DNA of 31,135 nucleotides from assembly GCA_047605685.1 (NCBI GenBank), contig JASGFF010000030.1, forward strand, positions 1-31,135, in the 5' to 3' direction. A program made the position numbers and the translations under genes. The notes under the pieces are model-generated. The model saw only the letters and a list, made by a program, of their open reading frames with translations. It was not told the origin of the DNA and made no database searches. This document shows, piece after piece, positions 24,932-31,135 of the stretch. This DNA is from JAUASV01 sp047605685. Its GTDB lineage: Bacteria > Actinomycetota > Actinomycetes > Actinomycetales > Microbacteriaceae. The first letter of the stretch is position 1. Every line of letters starts with the position of its first letter.

Positions 24932-25738
24932 GTGCACGTACTGAGCGTCAGCTCCCTCAAGGGGGGTGTGGGCAAGACCACGGTGACTCTCGGACTGGCC
25001 TCGGCGGCCTTCGCGAAGGGGCTGCGCACCCTGGTCGTGGACCTCGACCCGCAGTCGGACGTCTCGACGGGCATGGACATCGACCCGAGCGGCCACCTCA
25101 ACGTCGCCGACGTGCTCGCCAGCCCGCGGGAGAAGACCGTGCGGGCGGCGATCGCCCCCTCGGGATGGACCCGCGGCCGGCCGGGGACCGTCGACGTGCT
25201 CATCGGCTCCCCCTCGGCGATCAACTTCGACGGCCCGCATCCCTCGATCCGCGACATCTGGAAGCTCGAGGAGGCGCTCGCCGGCGTCGAGGCCGACTAC
25301 GACCTCGTGCTCATCGACTGCGCCCCCTCGCTCAACGCCCTCACCCGCACCGCCTGGGCGGCCTCCGACCGGGTCACCGTCGTCACCGAGCCCGGGCTGT
25401 TCTCGGTCGCCGCCGCCGACCGCGCGCTGCGGGCGATCGAGGAGATCCGCCGGGGGCTCTCGCCGCGGCTACAGCCGCTCGGCATCATCGTGAACCGGGC
25501 CCGGGTGCAGAGCCTCGAGCACCAGTTCCGCATCAAGGAGCTGCGGGACATGTTCGGCCCGCTCGTGCTCTCCCCGCAGCTGCCGGAGCGCACGTCGCTG
25601 CAGCAGGCGCAGGGCGCGGCCAAGCCGCTGCATGTCTGGCCGGGCGAGAGCGCCGCGGAGATGGCGCACAACTTCGACCAGCTGCTCGATCGCGTGCTGC
25701 GCGCGGCCCGCATCGGCGAGTACGCGCCGACGGTCTGA
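24932..25738 (+). CDS. ParA-family ATPase
   Basis: The 268-residue protein starts almost directly with the deviant Walker A motif SLKGGVGKTTVTLGLA. It continues with LVVDLDPQSDVSTGMD (A' motif) and DLVLIDCAPSLNALTRTAW (Walker B), the classic ParA/Soj pattern without an N-terminal DNA-binding domain. No parB is visible in the window, so it is probably not the main chromosome partition ATPase; it may be an accessory ParA (compare PldP-like proteins of corynebacteria) that acts in division or chromosome positioning. A TTG at 24926 is an alternative start. It converges on a MerR gene with a shared hairpin between. Confidence 0.9.
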   Translation: MHVLSVSSLKGGVGKTTVTLGLASAAFAKGLRTLVVDLDPQSDVSTGMDIDPSGHLNVADVLASPREKTVRAAIAPSGWTRGRPGTVDVLIGSPSAINFDGPHPSIRDIWKLEEALAGVEADYDLVLIDCAPSLNALTRTAWAASDRVTVVTEPGLFSVAAADRALRAIEEIRRGLSPRLQPLGIIVNRARVQSLEHQFRIKELRDMFGPLVLSPQLPERTSLQQAQGAAKPLHVWPGESAAEMAHNFDQLLDRVLRAARIGEYAPTV

Positions 25739-25763
25739 GAGCGCCGCCGGCCGGCCGGCGCTC
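25739..25763. terminator. Bidirectional hairpin between parA-like and MerR genes
   Basis: GAGCGCC (25739-25745) and GGCGCTC (25757-25763) form a perfect 7-bp stem, extended by one G-C pair, around a GC-rich loop. It begins right after the parA stop and runs into the MerR stop codon, so it can serve both genes. It lacks a T tract. Confidence 0.55.
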
Positions 25764-26340
25764 AGGAGGCGGCGCGCTGCGCCCGACGGGCGGCGAGCTC
25801 GTCGCGCGGGTCGGCCGCCGCGACGGTCTCGAGCTCGACGAGACTCGTCTCGACCTCGCGCAGCACCTTGCCGACAGCGATGCCGAACACACCCTGGCCG
25901 CGCCCGACGAGGTCGATGACCTCGTCGTCGGACGTGCACAGGTACACGCTCGCGCCGTCGCTCATGAGCGTGGTCTGCGAGAGGTCGTTGATGCCGGAGC
26001 GACGCAGCTGCTCGACGGCGACCCGGATCTGCTGCAGCGAGATCCCGGTGTCGAGCAGGCGCTTGACGAGCTTGAGCACCAGGATGTCGCGGAAGCCGTA
26101 GAGGCGCTGCGATCCCGAGCCGGCTGCACCGCGGACCGTGGGCTCGACGAGCTCGGTGCGCGCCCAGTAGTCGAGCTGCCGGTAGGTGATCCCGGCGGCG
26201 CGGGCCGCGACCGCACCGCGGTAGCCGGCGGGCGTGCCGTCGGCGAGCGTCGGCTCGATACCCTCCGTCCCGTGCGCATCCGACGCTTCGACCATCTCCG
26301 CCGACCCCTTAACCTTCATCCTGAAGTTGATACTCCGCAT
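25762..26340 (-). CDS. MerR-family transcriptional regulator (Rv1830-like)
   Basis: The protein (up to 192 residues) has an N-terminal winged helix typical of MerR (YRGAVAARAAGITYRQLDYWARTELVEPT), followed by RLYGFRDILVLKLVKRLLDTGISLQQIRVAVEQL. The C-terminal part (LTxx, VYLCTSDDEVIDLVGRGQGVFGIAVG) matches the mycobacterial Rv1830 family. Starts are possible at 26340 (GGAAG 4 nt upstream) or 26295 (AAGGGG 8 nt upstream). With the second start, the dyad at about 26308-26330 would be an upstream operator instead of coding sequence. It follows the FtsR-like gene and garA, as in mycobacteria, but the nuclease gene (Rv1829) usually between the two regulators is absent here. Confidence 0.88.
   Translation of the reverse strand: MRSINFRMKVKGSAEMVEASDAHGTEGIEPTLADGTPAGYRGAVAARAAGITYRQLDYWARTELVEPTVRGAAGSGSQRLYGFRDILVLKLVKRLLDTGISLQQIRVAVEQLRRSGINDLSQTTLMSDGASVYLCTSDDEVIDLVGRGQGVFGIAVGKVLREVETSLVELETVAAADPRDELAARRAQRAAS
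26308..26330. promoter_or_regulatory. Inverted repeat at the 5' end of the MerR gene
   Basis: On the plus strand TTAACCTTCA, three bases, then TGAAGTTGA form an imperfect dyad (about 26309-26330), the spacing typical of MerR operators. It overlaps the N-terminal codons if the ATG at 26340 is used, or lies just upstream if the ATG at 26295 is used. It may be an autoregulatory site. Confidence 0.4.
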
Positions 26341-26366
26341 GGCGCTTCCACGCTACCGATGCGCTC

Positions 26367-26408
26367 CCTTGCGCAAGGCGATATCCATCGAAACGACACG
26401 GCGTGTCG
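26367..26408. promoter_or_regulatory. Two perfect palindromes between the FtsR-like and MerR genes
   Basis: CCTTGCGCAAGG (26367-26378) is a perfect 12-bp palindrome. CGACACG-G-CGTGTCG (26394-26408) is a perfect 7-bp inverted repeat with a single central base. Both lie in the 90-nt space after the FtsR-like stop codon. They may be regulator binding sites or RNA hairpins; no T tract follows on the minus strand. Confidence 0.4.
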
Positions 26409-26430
26409 GAACTCCCGCCCTTCGACGGTA

Positions 26431-27129
26431 CTACGGTTCGAGCCCGGAGAGACAGCCCCGCATCAGACTCGAGCGCACGATCTCGACCTGGGCGGCGAGC
26501 TCGCGGGCCAGCTCGACCGTGTGGGAGCGGCTCGCGCCGTCCGTCGGCCGGGCCGTCGGCCGCACGGCGCTCTGGATGAGCGCCGCCTCGCGCTCGACGG
26601 CGGTGCGCACACCGCGCAGGTGCCGGGGCTCGATGCCGCTGCGCCGGAGCTCGACGAGCGCCCGCAGCAGGTGCAGCGCCTCCTCGCCGTAGCTCTCCGC
26701 CCCGGCGACGAGCCCGGCGGCGATCGCCTCGCCCAGCAGGGTCGCGGACGCGTGCGCCTCGCGCAGCAGCTCCTCGCGGGTGAGCCGGCGCGCGCCCGGC
26801 AGCATCGAGGCGGCCGGCGATGTCGCCGGCAGCTCGGGCTGACGGCCGGCGTCGAGCTCGGCGAGGTAGCCGCGGATCACCTTGAGCGGCAGGTAGTGGT
26901 CGCGCTGCATCGTGAGCACGAAGCGCAGCCGCTCAAGGTCGGCGGGCGAGAACTTGCGGTAGCCCGTGGCCGTGCGGGTGGGGCTCACGAGCTGACGCTC
27001 CTCGAGGAAGCGCAGCTTCGACGGCGTCAGCTCGGGGAAGTCGGGGGTGAGCTTCGCGAGGACCTGGCCGATGCTCAGCAGCGACGGCGCGACCGCAGCC
27101 TGGGCCCGCGCCGCGTTGCCCGCCGCCAC
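26431..27129 (-). CDS. ftsR: FtsR-like MerR-family regulator (Rv1828 homologue)
   Basis: The 232-residue protein has a MerR-type N-terminal domain (SIGQVLAKLTPDFPELTPSKLRFLEERQLVSPTRTATGYRKFSPADLERL) and a helical C-terminal region with LPLKVIRGYLAELD. This is the Rv1828/FtsR pattern. In Corynebacterium glutamicum FtsR activates ftsZ, and the gene lies beside the GarA gene, as here. The GTG start overlaps the garA TAG stop by 1 nt, so translation is coupled. The link to division control in this organism is by homology. It fits well with the dcw cluster in the same window. Confidence 0.88.
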   Translation of the reverse strand: MAAGNAARAQAAVAPSLLSIGQVLAKLTPDFPELTPSKLRFLEERQLVSPTRTATGYRKFSPADLERLRFVLTMQRDHYLPLKVIRGYLAELDAGRQPELPATSPAASMLPGARRLTREELLREAHASATLLGEAIAAGLVAGAESYGEEALHLLRALVELRRSGIEPRHLRGVRTAVEREAALIQSAVRPTARPTDGASRSHTVELARELAAQVEIVRSSLMRGCLSGLEP

Positions 27130-27632
27130 TAGGCGCCGGCCGGGGTGGTGAGATCCGCGCGCGAGGCGTAGAAGGTGAGCCGGTACTTGCCGATCTGCAC
27201 CTCGGAGCGGTCGCCGAGCCGCGCGACGTCGATGCGGCCGCCGTCGAAGTAGGTGCCGTTGAGCGAGCCGAGGTCACGCACGTCGAAGGCCCGGCCGACG
27301 CGCACGAACTCGGCGTGCCGGCGGGAGACGGTGACGTCGTCAAGGAAGATGTCGGCCTCCGGATGCCGTCCGACGGTGGTGACGTCGGCGTCGAGCAGGA
27401 AGCGCGCCCCGGCATTGGGGCCACGACGCACGATGAGCAGCGCCGATCCCGAGGGCAGCGCCGCGATCGCGTCCTGCTCCTCGGGGCTGACCGAGCCCTC
27501 CAGGGCGGCCAGCTGAGCGCCGAGGTCGTCGCCGAATGTGACGGTGGTGTCGCCGGCCCGCGAGATGCTCGCCGTCGTGTTCGGCACCGGGTTCCCGGAC
27601 CGCTCCGGAAACGACTGATCCGACGGCGTCAT
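27129..27632 (-). CDS. garA: GarA-type FHA domain protein
   Basis: GarA binds and regulates 2-oxoglutarate-handling enzymes and is switched off by phosphorylation of its N-terminal threonines by membrane kinases. The 167-residue protein has that N-terminal site as GDTTVTF (compare ETTSVF in mycobacteria). A C-terminal FHA domain follows with TVGRHPEADIFLDDVTVSRRHAEF and LGSLNGTYFDGGRID, which contain the phosphothreonine-binding Arg, Ser, His and Asn. The ATG at 27632 has GGAGGGAG 5 nt upstream. It leads a coupled unit with the FtsR-like gene. The PASTA kinase encoded at 15890 is a candidate partner. Confidence 0.92.
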   Translation of the reverse strand: MTPSDQSFPERSGNPVPNTTASISRAGDTTVTFGDDLGAQLAALEGSVSPEEQDAIAALPSGSALLIVRRGPNAGARFLLDADVTTVGRHPEADIFLDDVTVSRRHAEFVRVGRAFDVRDLGSLNGTYFDGGRIDVARLGDRSEVQIGKYRLTFYASRADLTTPAGA

Positions 27633-27682
27633 GGCTCTCCCTCCCCGTCCCCGCATCCGAGGGTATCCGATCGGACCGCTCG

Positions 27683-27711
27683 ACCCTAGCGGCAAGCCGG
27701 CGCGGGGACAA
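27683..27711 (-). promoter_or_regulatory. Promoter of garA
   Basis: On the minus strand TTGTCC (27711-27706) and TAGGGT (27688-27683) are separated by exactly 17 nt. They lie about 50 nt upstream of the garA ATG. This is the best two-element promoter in the window. Confidence 0.6.
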
Positions 27712-27754
27712 CGGCGCGGGCGCGCCGCGACGGCACCGGCGGCCGGGCGCGGGC

Positions 27755-27760
27755 TAGCCT
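27755..27760 (+). promoter_or_regulatory. Putative -10 element (TAGCCT) for a leaderless transcript
   Basis: TAGCCT ends 6 nt before the ATG at 27767, with no Shine-Dalgarno sequence between. The spacing is identical to that at 12909 and 15878. Confidence 0.5.
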
Positions 27761-27766
27761 CGACAC

Positions 27767-28225
27767 ATGTCGTGCATCCGCTTCAACACGCCGGCCCAGC
27801 GACGGCAGCTGGCGGCGATGGCGCCGTCGATGCTCACCGCGGAGCAGGTGCGCGCCCGGCATCCCGCGCCGCCGCTGACCGACTCGAAGCTGGAGCGACT
27901 GCGCCTGCTCGCCCGTGACGCGAACCCGAAGATCCGGGCGAGCGCCGCCTCGAGCCGCCACGCCCCCGTCGAGGTGCACGCCGCACTCGCCCACGACCCG
28001 GATCCCGAGGTGCGGCAGTGGCTCGCGCGCAACGAGACCGTGGGCTGCGAACTGCTGCGGGAGCTCGCCCGCGACGACGACGAGACGGTGCGCGGCTTCG
28101 TCGCGCTCAACCACAGCGTGCCCGAGGACGTGATGGCGACGCTCGCGGGGGACGGCAGCGCCACCGTGCGCGCCCTGGTCGCCTGGAAGACACGACTGCG
28201 TTCCGAGGAGCCGCAGGAGGCCTGA
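27767..28225 (+). CDS. HEAT/variant leucine-rich repeat-like protein
   Basis: The 152-residue protein is built largely of helical repeats: LRLLARDANPKIRASAASSRHAPVEVHAALAHDPDPEVRQWLARN, then ELARDDDETVRGFVALNHSVPEDVMATLAGD. The DxxxxVRxxxAxN pattern is characteristic of HEAT-like or variant leucine-rich repeats, which bind proteins. No enzyme motif or signal peptide is present. Function is unknown. Its stop overlaps the next start (TGATG), so it is coupled to an S4-domain RNA-binding protein, which suggests a shared role near the ribosome, though this is only inferred. Start is ATG at 27767, apparently leaderless. Confidence 0.78.
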   Translation: MSCIRFNTPAQRRQLAAMAPSMLTAEQVRARHPAPPLTDSKLERLRLLARDANPKIRASAASSRHAPVEVHAALAHDPDPEVRQWLARNETVGCELLRELARDDDETVRGFVALNHSVPEDVMATLAGDGSATVRALVAWKTRLRSEEPQEA

Positions 28226-28587
28226 TGGCCGTTCGCGTCGACGCCTGGCTGTGGGCGGTGCGGATGACGAAGACCCGCACCGCCGCGACGGACGCCTGCA
28301 AGGCCGGCCACGTGCGCGTCAACGGCGAGCGCGCCAAGCCGGCGACCCCGCTGCATCCCGGCGACGAGGTGCGGCTGCGCACCACGACGGCCGAGCGCAC
28401 GGTGCGCGTGCTCGAGCTGCTCGCCAAGCGCGTCGGCGCCCCACGAGCCCAGGCCGCCTACCTCGACCTCACTCCCCCGGCACCGCCGCGTGTCGAGCGG
28501 CCCGCCGGCATCCTGCGCGAGCGCGGCGCCGGACGGCCGACGAAGCGCGAGCGCCGCGAGCTCGAGCGGCTGCGTGGCCGGGCCTGA
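28225..28587 (+). CDS. S4-domain RNA-binding protein (Hsp15/HslR-like)
   Basis: The 120-residue protein starts with a clear S4 domain, VRVDAWLWAVRMTKTRTAATDACKAGHVRVNGERAKPATPLHPGDEVRLR. It is followed by a basic C-terminal extension ending in RPTKRERRELERLRGRA. This is the layout of Hsp15, which binds stalled 50S subunits carrying peptidyl-tRNA. Length is typical. AGGAGG sits 5 nt before the ATG, and the start overlaps the previous stop by 1 nt. After its stop there are 115 nt without a gene before the convergent carD; a weak GGGCC/GGCCC hairpin at 28676-28690 is the only structure seen there. Confidence 0.88.
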   Translation: MAVRVDAWLWAVRMTKTRTAATDACKAGHVRVNGERAKPATPLHPGDEVRLRTTTAERTVRVLELLAKRVGAPRAQAAYLDLTPPAPPRVERPAGILRERGAGRPTKRERRELERLRGRA

Positions 28588-28702
28588 GCCCGTCTACAGA
28601 GTGCGCAACCGGCCGGGTCCACTGCCGATCCCGCTGCACGGCGTCGACGGCATCCTCGACGGGCGTGAAGCCGTGGGGCCGGCGGGGCCCGGCACCCGGC
28701 GC

Positions 28703-29188
28703 TCAGACCTCGCTGAGCACCCTCTCGAGCTCGATGGCGGCGTCCTCGTCGCTCAGGCCGCGCGCGAGGGCGAGCTCCGAGACCAGGATCTGGCGTGCCT
28801 TCTGCAGCATCCGCTTCTCACCCGCGGAGAGCCCGGACTGGCCGTCGCGACGCCACAGGTCACGCACGACCTCGCTCACCCGCAGCACGTTGCCGCTCGC
28901 CATCTTCTCCTGGTTCGCCTTGAACCGTCGGGACCAGTTGGAGGGCTCCTCGACGATCTCCTCCTGCAGCACGGCGAAGACGCGCTGCACACCGGCGTCG
29001 TCGATCACGGCGCGCACGCCGACGAGGTCGAAGTTGTCGGCCGGCAGCTGGATCTCCAGCTCGCTCGTGTGCACGCGCATGGTCACGTAGGACTTGGTCT
29101 CGCCGCGCACCACCCGGTCCTTCACGGCCGTGATCGTCACGGCGCCGTGATGGGGATAGACGACGGTGTCGCCGACGCGGATGTTCAT
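28703..29188 (-). CDS. carD: CarD-family RNA polymerase-binding transcription regulator
   Basis: CarD binds the RNA polymerase beta subunit and stabilises open complexes, chiefly at rRNA and growth-related promoters. The 161-residue protein has the N-terminal Tudor-like RNAP interaction domain (VGDTVVYPHHGAVTI, then MRVHTSELEIQLPADN). The helical C-terminal DNA-binding part follows with SNWSRRFKANQEKMASGNVLRVSEVVRDLWRRD, including the conserved Trp. The ATG at 29188 has GGAGGAG about 9 nt upstream. It is a normal-length member. A TAGAAT element lies 58 nt upstream. Confidence 0.95.
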   Translation of the reverse strand: MNIRVGDTVVYPHHGAVTITAVKDRVVRGETKSYVTMRVHTSELEIQLPADNFDLVGVRAVIDDAGVQRVFAVLQEEIVEEPSNWSRRFKANQEKMASGNVLRVSEVVRDLWRRDGQSGLSAGEKRMLQKARQILVSELALARGLSDEDAAIELERVLSEV

Positions 29189-29245
29189 ATGACTGCTCCT
29201 CCACGCCCCGGAGGCGCGAGCGGGCTGCGCGGATCGAGGCACTCG

Positions 29246-29251
29246 ATTCTA
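29246..29251 (-). promoter_or_regulatory. Putative -10 element (TAGAAT) of carD
   Basis: TAGAAT on the minus strand is the closest match to a consensus -10 in this part of the window and lies about 58 nt before the carD ATG. It sits in the 75-nt gap after rlmN. No clear -35 was found. Confidence 0.5.
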
Positions 29252-29263
29252 CCCGAGTCGGCA

Positions 29264-30451
29264 CTACCCGTCCGCGGCGGCGAGCTGGCCGCAGGCGCCG
29301 TCGATCTCCTTGCCCCGGGTGTCGCGGATCGTCGTCGGCACGCCGGCGGCCTCGAGCACCCGGACGAACTCCCGCTGCACCGCGGGCTCGGAGGCGGTCC
29401 AGATCGATCCGGGCGTCGGATTGAGCGGGATGGGGTTGACGTGCACCCAGCCGCGGCCGCGCGCGTTGAGCTTGTCGGCCAGCAGCTGCGCGCGCCAGGG
29501 GTGGTCGTTCATGTCCTTGATGAGCGCGTACTCGATCGAGACCCGCCGCCCGGTGGCGTCGAAGTAGGCACGCGCCGCGTCGAGGGCCTCGTCGACCTTC
29601 CAGCGCGAGTTCACCGGGATGAGCTCGTCGCGCAGCGCGTCGTCGGGGGCGTGCAGGCTGAGCGCGAAGGTCACCGGGACGCCCTCGGCCGCGAGCCTGC
29701 CGATGGCCGGCACCAGCCCGACCGTCGACACCGTGACGTGCCGGGCGCTCATCCCGAGCCCGAGCGGCTGCGGCGCGACCATCGTGCGCACCGCCGCCAT
29801 CAGCCGGGCGTAATTGGCGAGCGGCTCGCCCATGCCCATGAACACGATGTTGGTGACGCGCTCGCCCTCGTGGTGGGCGGCGCCGAGGCCGCCCTCGCGC
29901 ACCACGCGGTTGGCGCGCACGACCTGGTCGACGATCTCGGCCGCCGACAGGTTGCGGGTGAGCCCGGCCTGGCCGGTCGCGCAGAACGGGCAGTTCATGC
30001 CGCAGCCGGCCTGGCTCGACACGCACAGCGTGATCCGGCCCGGGTAACGCATGAGCACCGACTCGACGAGGGCGCCGTCGTGCAGCCGCCAGAGGGACTT
30101 GACCGTCGCGCCGTCGTCGGTGCGCAGCGTGCGCACCGGCGTCAGCAGCCGGGGGAACAGCCCGGAGACGAGCCGCTCGCGGCCCTCCCTCGGCAGGTCG
30201 GTCATGAGCGCCGGGTCGTCCGTGTGGTTCCGGAAGTAGTGCGTCGACAGCTGCCTCGCCCGGAACCTCGGCGCACCGAGCGCCTCGACCCGGGCGATGC
30301 GCTCCTCGGGCGTGAGGTCGGCCCAGTGCACGGGCGGCTTGCCGCGCCTGGGCGCGTCGAACTGCAGCAGAGGGCGACCGCCCGCGTCAGTCGCCTGGGT
30401 CCAGCCCTCGGCCCTCGGCCGCACCTGGCGTGGGGTGCTCTGCTCGCTCAC
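29264..30451 (-). CDS. rlmN: RlmN, 23S rRNA/tRNA adenine-C2 methyltransferase
   Basis: RlmN is a radical-SAM enzyme that methylates A2503 of 23S rRNA and A37 of some tRNAs. The 395-residue protein has the cluster-binding motif CGMNCPFC (C150, C154, C157), the MGMGEPLANY and TVSTVGLVPAI segments, HVNPIPLNP, and the catalytic C-terminal Cys in DGACGQL (C387). All needed residues are present. The GTG at 30451 has GGGAGA about 9 nt upstream, and GAGAAT-N6-GTG could also act as a leaderless -10. The sequence just upstream looks foreign (relaxase-like fragment), so its native promoter may have been altered. Confidence 0.95.
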   Translation of the reverse strand: MSEQSTPRQVRPRAEGWTQATDAGGRPLLQFDAPRRGKPPVHWADLTPEERIARVEALGAPRFRARQLSTHYFRNHTDDPALMTDLPREGRERLVSGLFPRLLTPVRTLRTDDGATVKSLWRLHDGALVESVLMRYPGRITLCVSSQAGCGMNCPFCATGQAGLTRNLSAAEIVDQVVRANRVVREGGLGAAHHEGERVTNIVFMGMGEPLANYARLMAAVRTMVAPQPLGLGMSARHVTVSTVGLVPAIGRLAAEGVPVTFALSLHAPDDALRDELIPVNSRWKVDEALDAARAYFDATGRRVSIEYALIKDMNDHPWRAQLLADKLNARGRGWVHVNPIPLNPTPGSIWTASEPAVQREFVRVLEAAGVPTTIRDTRGKEIDGACGQLAAADG

Positions 30452-30470
30452 CCGGCCATTCTCCCAGGCG

Positions 30471-30992
30471 GGTCTCGAATGGCCGCTCACCGACGACGAA
30501 CGCGAGGCCGTCGAGACGGCCACTCGCCAGCGTTGGGGCAGCATCCCTGCCACAGCCGCGAGCGTCGAGAGGTGGGCCGCGACCGTCGCAGGTCGTGAGG
30601 CCGACGCGCACCCTCGCGTGGTCGAGCAGCGCGAGCACGTCACTGGCGCGAAGCAGGAGCAGCAGGAACTCGCAGCCCGCCACGCGCAGGAGAACCGCGC
30701 CCTCATTACCCAGGCGTTTGGGGATCGCGCCCCGAGCAGCCCCCGGAAGCTTGCCGCCCAATGGCGGGCTCAGGCGGAAACGGCCCGCCGCGACCTCACC
30801 ACCATCGAGGCCCTGCCCGTGGATGAGGCGGCACAACTCATGCGTGACCGTGCCACCCATAAGCAGGTCCGGCGCGAGGCCGCCGAGCGTACGCTGGCCG
30901 AGCGGAAGGCACGCGCCGAGCAGCTCCACGACTTCACCCGCCGCCCTCCAGACCGCGGGCCGACGCCGCCCAGTCATGGGCTTGGGTTATGA
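30471..30992 (+). pseudogene. Relaxase-tail-like fragment (mobile element remnant)
   Basis: A plus-strand frame without a credible start begins within about 20 nt of the rlmN start codon and ends at a TGA at 30990-30992. It encodes an Ala/Arg/Glu-rich, largely helical sequence: LTDDEREAVETATRQRWG, then long coiled stretches (EQQELAARHAQENRALITQAFG, REAAERTLAERKARAEQLHDF) and a proline-rich end (PDRGPTPPSHGLGL). This resembles the C-terminal tail of actinobacterial conjugative or mobilisation relaxases, which are long proteins; the catalytic N-terminal part is missing. The resemblance is from general composition and end pattern, so the identification is moderate. Base composition is slightly less GC-rich than the neighbours. 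Confidence 0.45.
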
Positions 30993-31020
30993 GCACCGCA
31001 CGGCGCGCTCCGGCGAATAC

Positions 31021-31135
31021 TCAGTAAAGCTTCGCCCGAGCCGCATCCACGAACTTCGACACCCCTGCACGAGTGAGTGCGAGCAGGAAGTCATCGACAG
31101 TCATCGCCGGAGAGTCGTATCCCTCGACGAGTTCG
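31021..31135 (-). CDS. C-terminus of an unidentified protein (partial)
   Basis: A minus-strand frame runs from the window edge to a TGA at 31021-31023. The last 37 residues read ELVEGYDSPAMTVDDFLLAL and then TRAGVSKFVDAARAKLY. The codon use and amphipathic pattern look like a real helical C-terminus. I do not recognise the family with certainty; the C-terminal helical domain of a PIN-domain toxin or a related small accessory protein is possible. It lies beside the relaxase-like fragment, in keeping with accessory DNA. Confidence 0.5.
   Translation of the reverse strand, partial: ELVEGYDSPAMTVDDFLLALTRAGVSKFVDAARAKLY

Noticed and set aside
23713..27132. A 1139-codon plus-strand open frame
   Set aside because: It crosses several recognised genes on both strands, and its translation has no domain; it is a compositional artefact.

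Overview
The window is a high-GC actinobacterial chromosome segment, most likely from the family Microbacteriaceae. This rests on very high GC, GTG and overlapping GTGA/ATGA starts, a class II DAHP synthase, CarD, GarA, a Rv2175c homologue, and MurE/MurF/MurD sequence features. The species cannot be named from the sequence.

Region 1 (1-12854, minus strand) is the division and cell wall (dcw) cluster. In transcription order it holds a DUF3040 membrane protein, mraZ, rsmH, ftsL, ftsI, murE, a MurF-like ORF, mraY, a MurD-like ORF, ftsW, murG, murC and the first codons of ftsQ. Most junctions are 4-nt stop/start overlaps. MurC, MurE, MraY, MurG, FtsW and FtsI look intact. The MurF-like ORF is only 160 codons and keeps little more than a C-terminal ligase domain. 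The MurD-like ORF is 329 codons, has lost its P-loop and other catalytic motifs, and lacks the C-terminal domain. Both remain open and translationally coupled. This is the most unusual feature of the window: the second and last stem-peptide ligation steps cannot be carried out by these copies.

Region 2 (12921-19283) resembles the mycobacterial Rv2173-Rv2178c neighbourhood: a polyprenyl diphosphate synthase, a Rv2175c-type DNA-binding protein, a secreted triple-LysM putative muralytic protein, a transmembrane Ser/Thr kinase with PASTA repeats, and the shikimate entry enzyme AroG.

Region 3 (19369-23557) carries an acyltransferase, a ROK glucokinase, a long-chain acyl-CoA ligase and peptide deformylase. 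Region 4 (23554-25738) holds two divergent ParA/MinD-type ATPases, the first overlapping def.

Region 5 (25762-30451) has a MerR regulator, an FtsR-like MerR regulator and GarA in one minus-strand group. It also has a leaderless repeat protein with a coupled S4 RNA-binding protein on the plus strand, then CarD and RlmN on the minus strand. The last 0.7 kb looks accessory: a relaxase-tail-like fragment abuts the rlmN start, followed by the C-terminus of an unidentified minus-strand protein.

The genes together suggest a core growth region: wall precursor synthesis, septum assembly, lipid carrier precursors, wall sensing by a PASTA kinase whose likely substrates (GarA and the Rv2175c homologue) are encoded nearby, and division-gene regulators (MraZ, FtsR).
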